Below are positions 17,071 through 25,376 of a stretch of 64,000 nucleotides of DNA, piece after piece. Position 1 is the first letter of the stretch. Each line of letters starts with the position of its first letter. The stretch is from NCBI RefSeq assembly GCF_012163135.1, contig NZ_JAAVUP010000002.1, positions 434,001 through 498,000 on the forward strand, given 5' to 3'. This stretch comes from Neoroseomonas oryzicola. GTDB lineage: Bacteria; Pseudomonadota; Alphaproteobacteria; Acetobacterales; Acetobacteraceae. The notes beneath the pieces were generated by a model that had not been told where the DNA came from, searched no databases, and worked only from the letters and a program-made list of their open reading frames with translations. The position numbers and the translations under genes were made by a program.

Positions 17071-18663
17071 ATGCGCATCGCGCGAACCCTGCTGATCGCA
17101 CTGGCCGCGCTGCTCGCCGCGCCCGCCCTGGCGCAGACCGTGCCGCCCGAGCGCGTGCTGCGCATGGTGCCGAATGCGGACCTGCAGACGCTCGACCCGA
17201 TCAACACGACGGCGGGCGTGGTCTCGAGCCACGCGCACATGATCTACGACCAGCTGTTTGGCCGGGACGAGAACCAGCGCCCGCAGCCGCAGATGGTCGC
17301 GTCCTGGTCGGTCTCGGACGATGCGCTCACCTGGCGCTTCACGCTGCGCGAGGGCCTGCTGTTCCACGACGGCGCGCCGGTGATGGCGGAGGACGTGGTC
17401 GCCTCGCTTCGGCGTTGGGGCGCGCGCGACCCGCATGGCCGGCAGATCATGGCCATCACCGAGGCGCTGACGGCCGAGGCCGATGGCCGGTCCGTCACCT
17501 GGCGCCTGCGGCGCCCCTACGCGCTGATGCTCGACGCCCTGTCGAAGCCGGCGGGCAACATGCCGGCGATCATGCCGGCGCGCGTCGCGGCGACGGACCC
17601 CTTCACGGCGATCACCGACACGACGGGATCGGGCCCCTTCATCTTCGTCCGCGACGAATGGGTGGCCGGCAGCCGCGTTGTCTACCGTCGCAACCCGGCC
17701 TATGTGCCGCGCGCCGAACCGGCGTCCGGCACCGCCGGCGGCAAGGTCGCGCATGTCGACCGCGTCGAGTGGCTCAACATCGCCAATGCCCAGACCGCGG
17801 TGCTGGCCCTGATCCAGGGCGAGCTCGACTACATCGAGAGCCCCGGCGTCGACTTCCTGCCCATGCTGCAGCGGCGCGGCATGCGCATCATCCGCACCAA
17901 CACGCTCGGCGCGCCGGGCATGATCCGGATGAACCACATCCATCCGCCCTTCGACGACGTGCGGGCGCGGCAGGCGCTGATGCTCCTGGTGAACCAGGAG
18001 GAGATCCTGCAGGCGATGTTCCCCGATCCCTCGCTGTATCAGGTCTGCCACGCCTTCTTCGTCTGCGGGTCCCCGCAGGAGACGGATGCGGGCGTGCCGC
18101 CGGGCCTTGGATCACCGGCGGCGCGGGAACGCGCCCGCGCCCTGCTGCGCGAGAGTGGTTATGACGGCACGCCGATCGTCATCATGGATCCGACGGACAA
18201 CCCCTTTGTCCATGCCGCGACGCTGGTGCTCGCCCAGCAGATGCAGCAGGTCGGCTTCCGGACGGATGTGCAGGCGATGGACTTCGCTTCCATGGCCGGC
18301 CGGCGCGCGAACCGGCGCCCGCCGAGCGAAGGCGGCTGGCATATCGGGCTGACCTTCTGGAACGGCCTCGGCGCGTCGGACCCGGTGGGCAACGTGCCGA
18401 TGCAGGCCTCCTGCGAGCGCGCCTGGCCCGGCTGGCCCTGCGATGCCGAGCACCAGGCGCTGATCGACGCCTTCCCTTACGCCGCGACGCCGGCCGAGCG
18501 GCAGCGCATCCTCACCGCGCTGCAGGAAAGCGCCTACCGGATCGTGCCTTATGTGCCCTACGGGCAGTGGTACCTGCCTTCCGCGATCAGTCCGCGGCTG
18601 TCGGGCGTGCTGGCGATGCCGGGCATCATCATTGCGTGGAACGTGCGGAAGGCGGCGCGCTAG
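17071..18663 (+). CDS. ABC transporter substrate-binding protein, peptide/nickel family (orphan)
   Basis: A 530-residue periplasmic binding protein of SBP family 5. The start at 17071 has an excellent GAGGAGG ribosome site 7 bases upstream and gives a signal peptide cleaved after PALA-Q near residue 22. The family pattern is clear: LDPINTTAGVVSSHAHMIYD near 45-64, WRFTLREGLLFHDGAPVMAE near 89-108, and TFWNGLGASDP near 427-437. Ligands of this family are oligopeptides, nickel chelates, opines or other small organics. No permease or ATPase gene lies nearby, so it must use a transporter encoded elsewhere. The lipase gene follows after 71 bases. Confidence 0.88.
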   Translation: MRIARTLLIALAALLAAPALAQTVPPERVLRMVPNADLQTLDPINTTAGVVSSHAHMIYDQLFGRDENQRPQPQMVASWSVSDDALTWRFTLREGLLFHDGAPVMAEDVVASLRRWGARDPHGRQIMAITEALTAEADGRSVTWRLRRPYALMLDALSKPAGNMPAIMPARVAATDPFTAITDTTGSGPFIFVRDEWVAGSRVVYRRNPAYVPRAEPASGTAGGKVAHVDRVEWLNIANAQTAVLALIQGELDYIESPGVDFLPMLQRRGMRIIRTNTLGAPGMIRMNHIHPPFDDVRARQALMLLVNQEEILQAMFPDPSLYQVCHAFFVCGSPQETDAGVPPGLGSPAARERARALLRESGYDGTPIVIMDPTDNPFVHAATLVLAQQMQQVGFRTDVQAMDFASMAGRRANRRPPSEGGWHIGLTFWNGLGASDPVGNVPMQASCERAWPGWPCDAEHQALIDAFPYAATPAERQRILTALQESAYRIVPYVPYGQWYLPSAISPRLSGVLAMPGIIIAWNVRKAAR

Positions 18664-18734
18664 GCTGCGGCCGTAACCTGCCGGGCGCGCCGGGCGAAGA
18701 CTTGGCGTGCCATACCATGGAGGAGGGTTCGCGC

Positions 18735-20192
18735 ATGTCGTCGTCCGGATCCGCCTTCGCGCCGCCGCGGCGGGGGGTGCTTGCGGCGCTGCTCGGCGGC
18801 GCGGCGGGGCTGCCGTCCTGCGCGCCGGCCCCGACCGCCGATCTCGCGTTGCTCTACTCGCCCTCGGCCATGCATCACGGCATCGACCGCAATCCGGTGA
18901 TCGTCATTCCAGGCCTGCTCGGCAGCCGGCTGAAGGACCCGGCCTCGGGTCGGATCGTCTGGGGCGCCTTCGACGGCAATGCTGCGGATCCGTCGACGCA
19001 GGACGGTGCGCGGCTCGTCGCGTTGCCTTTCACGGACATGATGTCGACGCCGGGCGCCGCGGTGCGGCCGGACGGCGTGCTGGACCGCGTGCGCATCCGC
19101 GTCGCCGGCATCCCGATCGCGCTGCAGGCCTATGCGGAGATCCTCAGCACGCTCGGGGTCGGCGGTTACCGGGACGAGGCGTTGGGCCTTGGCGGCCAGG
19201 TCGATTACGGCCGCGAGCACTTCACCTGCTTCCAGTTCGCCTATGACTGGCGGCAGGACAACGTGGTGAATGCGCGCCGGCTGGTGGAGTTCATCCGCGA
19301 GAAGCGCGCCTATGTGCAGGGCGAATATGCGCGCCGCTACGGCGCGCGCGACGTCGACGTGAAGTTCGACATCGTCGCGCATTCCATGGGCGGCATCGTC
19401 GCGCGCTATGCGCTGATGTATGGCGGCGCCGAGCTGCCGGCGGACGGATCGCTGCCGCCGCTGACCTGGGAAGGGGCGCGCCATGTCGGCCGGCTGATCC
19501 AGGTCGGCACGCCGAATGGCGGATCGCTCGACGCCTTCCGCGTGCTGGTCGACGGCCGCGACTTCGGGACGCCGATCGTGCCGCGCTACAGCCCGTCGAT
19601 CCTCGGCACCTTCCCCTCGCTGTATCAGTTGCTGCCGCGGCAGCGCGCGCGGCCGGTGGTGGCCGATGGCGTGGCGATCGACCTGCACGATCCCGCGGCT
19701 TGGCAACGGATGGGCTGGGGCATTGCGAAGCCCGGCATCGACGAGGACCTCGCCGCCCTGATGCCGACGGTCGGCAGCGCCGAGGAGCGGCGCAGCATCG
19801 CCATCGGCCTGCAGGCGCGCCTGCTGCGCCGTGCGAAAGCCTTCGCCGCGGCGATGGACCGCCCGGCGCCGCTGCCGCCCGGGACGGAACTGATGCTCGT
19901 CGCGGGCGACGCCATGCCGACGACCGAGCGCATGAGCGCGGACCCCGCGACCGGGCGCATCACGCCCACCCGCACCGGCCCGGGCGACGGCGTGGTGCTG
20001 CGGGATTCGGTGATGCTCGACTTCCGCCAGGGGCAGGACCCGCGCGGCCCGGCCGTCGACAGCCCGATGGAACAGCGCCGCGCCTTGTTCCTGCCGCGCG
20101 AGCATCTCGAGCTCACGCGCGACCCGACCTTCCGCAACAACGTGCTCTATTGGCTGCTCGAAGAACCGCGCCAGCGCATGGCGCGGGCCTGA
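18735..20192 (+). CDS. Lipase / LCAT-like alpha-beta hydrolase, exported
   Basis: A 485-residue alpha/beta hydrolase related to lecithin:cholesterol acyltransferase-type lipases. The start at 18735 is preceded by AGGAGGG with a 7-base spacer. The N-terminus has PPRRGVLAALLGG and a possible lipobox LPSC near residues 33-36, suggesting a TAT or lipoprotein signal. The oxyanion region is VIVIPGLLGSRLKDP near 56-70, FAYDWRQDN lies near 169-177, and the nucleophile elbow is AHSMGG near 215-220. The C-terminal Asp and His lie in less certain positions. It probably acts on phospholipids or other lipid esters at the cell envelope. It converges on a Bug gene. Confidence 0.83.
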   Translation: MSSSGSAFAPPRRGVLAALLGGAAGLPSCAPAPTADLALLYSPSAMHHGIDRNPVIVIPGLLGSRLKDPASGRIVWGAFDGNAADPSTQDGARLVALPFTDMMSTPGAAVRPDGVLDRVRIRVAGIPIALQAYAEILSTLGVGGYRDEALGLGGQVDYGREHFTCFQFAYDWRQDNVVNARRLVEFIREKRAYVQGEYARRYGARDVDVKFDIVAHSMGGIVARYALMYGGAELPADGSLPPLTWEGARHVGRLIQVGTPNGGSLDAFRVLVDGRDFGTPIVPRYSPSILGTFPSLYQLLPRQRARPVVADGVAIDLHDPAAWQRMGWGIAKPGIDEDLAALMPTVGSAEERRSIAIGLQARLLRRAKAFAAAMDRPAPLPPGTELMLVAGDAMPTTERMSADPATGRITPTRTGPGDGVVLRDSVMLDFRQGQDPRGPAVDSPMEQRRALFLPREHLELTRDPTFRNNVLYWLLEEPRQRMARA

Positions 20193-20210
20193 GCAGCCAG
20201 GAGGGCCGGG

Positions 20211-21182
20211 TCACTCCGGCTGGTAGTTCACGCTGCGGAGCAGCTCGCCGGCGCGCAGGATCTCGTTCGCGATGAACCGCCGGGTCTCGTCCGTCGTCTC
20301 GGTGACGGGCTCGAGGACCTGCGCCGTCAGGCGCTGCACGATCGCCGGGTCGCGCATCGTCTCCTGCATTAGGGCGTTGACGCGCTGGACGATGTCGCCC
20401 GGCGTGCCCTTCGGCGCCCAGACGCCGTACCAGGACTGGAACTCGAAGCCAGGCAGCCCGGCCTCGGTGAGCGTCGGCACGTCCGGGGCGAGGGGCGAGC
20501 GCTCCTTGGAGGCGATGCCGAGGATGCGGATGCGACCCTCGGTGCGATGCGGCAGCAGGTTGAAGGATGGGTCGATCAGCAGTTGGACGTTACCCGCCAT
20601 CAGGTCCTGCAGCGCGGGCTGGGTGCCACGATAGGTCACCATCTCGATGTTCGCGCCGGTGCGGCGGTTGAACTCGATGGTCGCGAGGTGGCCCGCGGCG
20701 CCGAGCGAGGTGACCGCGATTGACCAGTCCCGCGGGCGCGCCTTGGCGGCTTCCACCACTTCGGCCAGCGTCCGCTGCGGTCGGTTGCCGGCGATGGCGA
20801 GCACCAGCGGCGCCTGCGCCGTGCGCGCGCAGACCTCGAGGTCCGTCTGCGGGTCGAAATTCGCGTTCTTCAGCACCAGCGGCATGACCGCGGTGTTGAA
20901 GGCCGAGGCGAGCAGCGTGAAGCCGTCCGGCGCCGCGCCAAGCACCTCGCGCGTGCCGATGAGGCCGGCGCCGCCGGTGCGGTTCTCCACCACGGCGGTG
21001 GCGCCGAGCTTCTCCTGGATGCGCTGCGCGGTCAGGCGCGCGAGCATGTCGTTCGCGGCCCCCGGCGGCCAGGGGCAGATCACGCGGACGGTGCGGCCCT
21101 GCGGCCAGGTGCCCTGGGCGCGAAGGGCGGGCGCGGCCAGCAGCCCGAGGGCGCCGGCGGCGAGAAGGGTGCGACGATCCAT
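20211..21182 (-). CDS. Tripartite tricarboxylate transporter receptor (Bug/TctC), last gene of the sugar-acid operon
   Basis: A 323-residue periplasmic receptor. The signal peptide MDRRTLLAAGALGLLAAPAL ends near RAQ. WPQGRTVRVICPWPPGAAND follows, then VVENRTGGAGLIGTREV near 63-79, and later PDVPTLTEAGLPGFEFQSWY. It lies 22 bases after the DapA-family gene, in the same direction as the six coupled catabolic and regulatory genes upstream. It probably binds the compound those genes degrade. No TctA/TctB partner is present. Confidence 0.9.
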   Translation of the reverse strand: MDRRTLLAAGALGLLAAPALRAQGTWPQGRTVRVICPWPPGAANDMLARLTAQRIQEKLGATAVVENRTGGAGLIGTREVLGAAPDGFTLLASAFNTAVMPLVLKNANFDPQTDLEVCARTAQAPLVLAIAGNRPQRTLAEVVEAAKARPRDWSIAVTSLGAAGHLATIEFNRRTGANIEMVTYRGTQPALQDLMAGNVQLLIDPSFNLLPHRTEGRIRILGIASKERSPLAPDVPTLTEAGLPGFEFQSWYGVWAPKGTPGDIVQRVNALMQETMRDPAIVQRLTAQVLEPVTETTDETRRFIANEILRAGELLRSVNYQPE

Positions 21183-21204
21183 GATTGTTTCCTCCCGTAT
21201 CGTG

Positions 21205-22095
21205 TCAGGCCGCGAGCATCGCGGCGGCTTCGTCGTTGGTGAGCGCGAGCAACGGTGGCCGCAGCCGGCGCCAGCCTGGCTGGCCCGTGCGTTCCGCGAG
21301 CATCGCCTTGAGCGAGGCGATCTGCGGGAAGCGGCTGACCTGATTTCGGGCCGCGACCACGCGCGCCTGCGCCGCCTCGACCTCCGCCGCGCGCGCCGGG
21401 TCGGCGTGGTGGCGGAAGATGAAGGCGAGGTCCGCGGCGACGAGGTTGGAGGTCGCGGTGATGCAGCCCGCCCCGCCTTCCTTCAGCAGCGGCAGCATCA
21501 GCGGATCCGCGCCAGCGAGCACCGAAAGACCGGGGAAGGTCTTCACCAGCGCCTTCATGTTCGCGAGATCGCCGGAGGAGTCCTTGATGCCCGTGAAGGT
21601 GCCGGGGTAGCGGGCGCGCAGGCGCTCGATCACCGGGAAGGTGATGGGCACGGCCGACATGGGCGGAATGTGATAGAGCACGACGCGCAGCCGCGGATCG
21701 GCGACGCGCTCGATCACCTCGGCATAGGCGGCGAAAAGGCCGTCGTCGCTGATGCCCTTGTAGTAGAAGGGCGGCAGCATCACGACGGTCGTCACGCCGC
21801 AGGACAGCGCATGGCGCGTCAGCGCGATGGTGTCGGGCAGCGCGGCGACGCCGGTGCCGGGCAGCAGGCGATCCGGCGCGACGCCGCCGGCGACCGTTGC
21901 TTCCAGCAGCGCCTGGCGCTCAGCGGTGGTGAGCGAGTTCGCCTCGCCTGTGGTCCCCAGCATGGCGATGCCGTCGCAGCCCTGGTCGAGCAGCCGCTTC
22001 GCATGGGCGACGAAGGCCGCGTGGTCGGGCGCGAGGTCGGCGTCGAAGGGCGTCAGCGCGGCGCTGAAGACGCCGGTCGGATGCAGCGCGGTCAT
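21205..22095 (-). CDS. DapA / N-acetylneuraminate lyase family aldolase
   Basis: A 296-residue class I aldolase of the dihydrodipicolinate synthase family. The pyruvate-carboxylate binding motif GTTGEANSL lies near residues 48-56, the catalytic Tyr in VLYHIPPMSA near 137-146 and the Schiff-base Lys in FTGIKDSSGD near 164-173. The IPPMS sequence after the Tyr and the absence of other lysine-synthesis features suggest a catabolic lyase acting on a 2-keto-3-deoxy acid rather than DapA itself. Its ATG overlaps the stop of the sialidase-fold gene (22092-22095). It may release pyruvate plus an aldehyde or acid that the neighbouring oxidoreductases process; this is inference. Confidence 0.83.
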   Translation of the reverse strand: MTALHPTGVFSAALTPFDADLAPDHAAFVAHAKRLLDQGCDGIAMLGTTGEANSLTTAERQALLEATVAGGVAPDRLLPGTGVAALPDTIALTRHALSCGVTTVVMLPPFYYKGISDDGLFAAYAEVIERVADPRLRVVLYHIPPMSAVPITFPVIERLRARYPGTFTGIKDSSGDLANMKALVKTFPGLSVLAGADPLMLPLLKEGGAGCITATSNLVAADLAFIFRHHADPARAAEVEAAQARVVAARNQVSRFPQIASLKAMLAERTGQPGWRRLRPPLLALTNDEAAAMLAA

Positions 22096-23249
22096 GCGGA
22101 GGTGCCTTTCACCCAGGCCTCGCTGACCCGGACGTATTTGATGGCCTGGCGCCAGTAGGTGAAGGCCAGGTGCAGCGCGCCGTCGGGCGTCTGCAGGATG
22201 GAGGGGTAGGAGAACTCCCGGTTCAACTGGTCCTTGGAGTTGTTGGTCAGGCAGTAGCCGTCGCCGACCTCGACATCGCGGCGATGCGGCCAGGTGCGGC
22301 CGCCATCCTCGGAGATCGCGATGGTCATCGGGGCACGCGGCGCGCCCCAGAAGGCGCTGCGCGCGCCCGCGGGCGCCTCGGCCGGCAGCTCGCCGCCGAT
22401 GTCGTCGTAGAGTGAGAGGCGGCGGCCCGTGGCGTCCGCCGCGCTCGAATGGTTGTAGGCGATGGCGACATGGCCGCTCGCCAGCACCGTCGCCTGGATC
22501 GAGGAATTGTTGTTCGGCAGTTCCGTGGGTTCCGGTGCCGACCAGTTGATTCCGTCCGTCGAGCGCGAGGCGTAGACGAAGTCCGCCCAGCGGCTGCGAT
22601 AGACCGCGAGCATCGTCCCATCCCGAAGCGGCAGGATGTCCATGTGCACGCAACCGGTGCTGCCGGGCACGTCGTGCGCGGTCCAGGTCTTGCCCTCGTC
22701 GCGCGAGACCATCACCAGCGCGGTGTCGTCATCGCCGCGCCAAGCCCCGGCAGGCGGCGTCGGGCACAACCATGCGGGCAGCAGCCACTCGCCCTTGGGC
22801 GTGACGATGATCGGCTGGCGGATGAACAGGCCCGGGCGGTCGAGCAGCGTCCCGATCGGACCCCAGGTCGCGCCGCCATCGTGGGAGATGCGCCGGCGCA
22901 CGATCGCGGTGTCCTGGTGCCCTGAGACCTGCGCGGTCCAGAGCAGCCACAGCGCGCCGTCCGGCGCCGTGAAAAGCAGCGGGTTCTGCTCGGACCGCGC
23001 GGGATCGTCGGACAGGCGCACCGGATCGCTCCAGCGATCGGCGCCGGGCGCGAGGCGGGAGAAGTGGACGGAGATATCCGGCACGCCTTCCTGCGTGCCG
23101 CCGAACCAGACGCAGCCGAGGTCGCCGCCGGGCAGCACATGCAGGAACGCCGCGTGGTTCTGGACGCAGGGCGTGGGGATGAAGCATTCCCAGCGCCCGG
23201 CATCGCCGGCGACGGGGGCGAGCACCGGCGGCTTCGCGATGACGTTCAT
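22092..23249 (-). CDS. Sialidase-fold (BNR repeat) protein, cytoplasmic
   Basis: A 385-residue six-bladed beta-propeller of the BNR_2 / exo-alpha-sialidase-like family. Four Asp-box motifs are visible: SHDGGATWG, SRDEGKTWT, STDGINWS and SEDGGRTWP. Residues such as RQPIIV, GCVHMDILPLRDG and FSYPSILQTPDGALHLAFTY mark other blades. There is no signal peptide, which is unusual for a true sialidase and suggests an intracellular substrate. The gene is coupled on the downstream side (ATGA with the lyase), and its start lies 1 base after the dehydrogenase stop. In this operon it more likely handles a small acid or lactone than a glycan. The catalytic Arg triad of real sialidases was not confirmed. 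Confidence 0.8.
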   Translation of the reverse strand: MNVIAKPPVLAPVAGDAGRWECFIPTPCVQNHAAFLHVLPGGDLGCVWFGGTQEGVPDISVHFSRLAPGADRWSDPVRLSDDPARSEQNPLLFTAPDGALWLLWTAQVSGHQDTAIVRRRISHDGGATWGPIGTLLDRPGLFIRQPIIVTPKGEWLLPAWLCPTPPAGAWRGDDDTALVMVSRDEGKTWTAHDVPGSTGCVHMDILPLRDGTMLAVYRSRWADFVYASRSTDGINWSAPEPTELPNNNSSIQATVLASGHVAIAYNHSSAADATGRRLSLYDDIGGELPAEAPAGARSAFWGAPRAPMTIAISEDGGRTWPHRRDVEVGDGYCLTNNSKDQLNREFSYPSILQTPDGALHLAFTYWRQAIKYVRVSEAWVKGTSA

Positions 23250-23250
23250 C

Positions 23251-24351
23251 TCAGTAGGCCCTCCGGTAGAGCGCGAGGATCTCGGCCTCGGAGATGTCGC
23301 GCGGATTGTTGTCGAGCAGGCGGCGGATGGCGTGCGCCTCCTTCGCCATGACAGGCAGGTCGGCCTCCGGCACGCCGAGGCCGGAGAGGCCCATCTCGAT
23401 CCCGAGCGCGGCGCACCAGGCGTAGGCGTCCTTGGTTCCGAGGGCGGAAAGCACCGCCTCGGTCTTCTCCGGCGCCGCCGGCGCGTTCCAGGCCAGGGTG
23501 TGCGGGAAGATCACCGCGCAGGCGAGGCCATGCGCGACGTGGTGCCGCGTGCCGAGCGGATAGGCCACCGCATGCCCCGCCGTGGTGTTCACCGGCCCGA
23601 GGCCGTAGCCGCCATAGAGCGAGGCCAGCGCCAGGCCGGCGCGCGCCTCGCGGTCGGCGCCATCCTTCACGGCGCGCGGGAGGTAACGGCCGACGAGCCG
23701 GATGCCTTCCAGCACATAGAGGTCGATCGCCGGATGCGCGCGCCTGCTGGTGAACGCCTCGACGCAATGTGCCAGGGCATCGACGCCCGTCGCCGCGGTG
23801 ACGGCGGGCGGGACGCTCAGCATCAGGTCGGGGTCGATCACGGCGAGGTCGGCGAGTATGTGGCGGCTCTGCACCGCAAGCTTCGCCTGGGTCGCGGGGT
23901 CGGTGATGAGGGAACGCGTGCCGGCCTCGCTGCCGGTGCCCGCGGTGGTCGGCACCTGCACCAGCGTGACGCGCCGGCCGTTCACCTTCTCGGGGCCGAC
24001 GACGTCGTGGATCGTCTGCCCGCTGCCCGGCAGCACTGCGACCAGCTTCGCGAGATCGAGCGCGCTGCCTCCGCCGAAGCCGATGACGAGGTCGGGCTTC
24101 ACCCGCGCGGCGATCGCCAGCGCTGCGTCGAGGTTGGGGATATCCGGCTCGGGCTTCACCTCGCCGAAGACGGTGACCTCGCCCTTCAGGCCGAGCGCGT
24201 CGATGCGCGCGGCATTGGTGCGGCCGGCGATGACCAGCACGCGGTTCAGCCTGCGCTCGGCTGCCCACTGACCGACCAGCGGCGCGAGGCCGGGGCCGAA
24301 CTCGATGCGGTTGGGGCGCAGGATCTCGATGGGGCGGAGCAGGTCGGTCAT
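23251..24351 (-). CDS. Iron-containing alcohol dehydrogenase
   Basis: A 366-residue group III (iron-dependent) alcohol dehydrogenase. NAD-binding GFGGGSALDLAKL lies near residues 90-102, VPTTAGTGSEAG near 134-145, and the metal-site region GHAVAYPLGTRHHVAHG with three His near 253-269. The family includes maleylacetate reductase, lactaldehyde reductase and 1,3-propanediol or hydroxy-acid dehydrogenases. Which one this is cannot be read. Its ATG overlaps the pdxA2 stop (24348-24351) and its stop abuts the next gene, so it is firmly within the seven-gene operon. Confidence 0.86.
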   Translation of the reverse strand: MTDLLRPIEILRPNRIEFGPGLAPLVGQWAAERRLNRVLVIAGRTNAARIDALGLKGEVTVFGEVKPEPDIPNLDAALAIAARVKPDLVIGFGGGSALDLAKLVAVLPGSGQTIHDVVGPEKVNGRRVTLVQVPTTAGTGSEAGTRSLITDPATQAKLAVQSRHILADLAVIDPDLMLSVPPAVTAATGVDALAHCVEAFTSRRAHPAIDLYVLEGIRLVGRYLPRAVKDGADREARAGLALASLYGGYGLGPVNTTAGHAVAYPLGTRHHVAHGLACAVIFPHTLAWNAPAAPEKTEAVLSALGTKDAYAWCAALGIEMGLSGLGVPEADLPVMAKEAHAIRRLLDNNPRDISEAEILALYRRAY

Positions 24352-25376
24352 GCTTGGGTCCTGTGGGCGGCGAGCGCCTCGGCGTATTCGATGGCTTCGA
24401 TCAGGCTGCGCTCGCTGGCGATGCCCTTGCCGGCGATGTCGAAGGCGGTGCCGTGGTCGACCGAGGTGCGGATCACCGGCAGGCCCAGCGTGATGTTCAC
24501 GCCCGACAGCGCATCCCACTTCCCCGTCGTCGGATCGACATGGAAGCCGAGCAGCTTCACCGGGATGTGCCCCTGGTCGTGGTACATCGCGACCACGGCG
24601 TCGAACTGCCCGGCGCGTAGCTTCACGAAGACGGTGTCGCCCGGCACGGGGCCGGTGACGTGCATGCCGTCGGCGACGGCCTTCTCGATCGTCGGTGCGA
24701 CGACGTCGATATCCTGTCGGCCAAACAGCCCGCCTTCGCCCGCATGCGGGTTCAGCGCCGCGACGGCGATGTGCGGGCGTTCGATGCCAAGGTCGCGCAA
24801 CGCCTGGTGCGTCAGGTCCAGCACCAGCCGGATGCGCTGCGGCGTGACGCGCTTCGGCACGTCCTCGAGCGCGCAATGCGTGGTGACGTGGCTGACGCGC
24901 ATGTTGCCGTGCGCGAGCAGCATGACGCTGCCCTTCACGCCGGTCAGCTCCGCCAGCATCTCGGTATGGCCGGCATAGTGGTAACCGGCCTTGTTCAGCG
25001 CTTCCTTGTTGAGCGGGGCGGTGACGATGGCCCCGATGCGCCCCGCCTGCGCGAGCCGCACGCCGCGTTCCACCGCCAGGTAGGCGAGCCGCCCGCCATC
25101 TTCCGTCAGCATGCCCGGCAGGATCGGCGCGCCTTCCGGGCCGGCCTGCAGGAAGGCGAGGGCGGGCCAGTCGCCGTCCTCGGTCACTTCCGGGATCGGT
25201 GTGCCGCCAACCAGCGCGCGCGCGCGTTCCAGCGCCGGGCCGGAGCCGATCACCAGCAGCCGCAGCGCGCCTTCCGCGATGCGCGGGGCAAGTGCGGTGC
25301 AGGCCTTGACGATGATCTCCGGCCCGATGCCGGCGGGGTCGCCCATGGTGATGGCGAGGTGACGAGGTGCGGTCAT
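24348..25376 (-). CDS. PdxA2-type 4-phospho-D-threonate/erythronate dehydrogenase
   Basis: A 342-residue metal- and NAD-dependent beta-decarboxylating dehydrogenase of the PdxA family. Features are ITMGDPAGIGPEI near residues 9-21, the metal His in AGHTEMLAELTG near 136-147, LNPHAGEGGLFG near 208-219 and the second His site MYHDQGHIPVKLL near 268-280. PdxA proper makes a vitamin B6 precursor. The PdxA2 branch, encoded next to DUF1537 kinases, oxidises 4-phospho-D-threonate or D-erythronate to dihydroxyacetone phosphate plus CO2. The directly adjacent, ATGA-overlapping DUF1537 gene supports the PdxA2 role. Confidence 0.85.
   Translation of the reverse strand: MTAPRHLAITMGDPAGIGPEIIVKACTALAPRIAEGALRLLVIGSGPALERARALVGGTPIPEVTEDGDWPALAFLQAGPEGAPILPGMLTEDGGRLAYLAVERGVRLAQAGRIGAIVTAPLNKEALNKAGYHYAGHTEMLAELTGVKGSVMLLAHGNMRVSHVTTHCALEDVPKRVTPQRIRLVLDLTHQALRDLGIERPHIAVAALNPHAGEGGLFGRQDIDVVAPTIEKAVADGMHVTGPVPGDTVFVKLRAGQFDAVVAMYHDQGHIPVKLLGFHVDPTTGKWDALSGVNITLGLPVIRTSVDHGTAFDIAGKGIASERSLIEAIEYAEALAAHRTQA

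Noticed and set aside
21205-22095. Calling this gene dapA of lysine synthesis
   Set aside because: The operon context is catabolic and the IPPMS motif after the catalytic Tyr is not specific for DapA.
24348-25376. Calling this gene pdxA of vitamin B6 synthesis
   Set aside because: Overlap with a DUF1537 kinase gene and an IclR-led catabolic operon fits the PdxA2 sugar-acid branch better.
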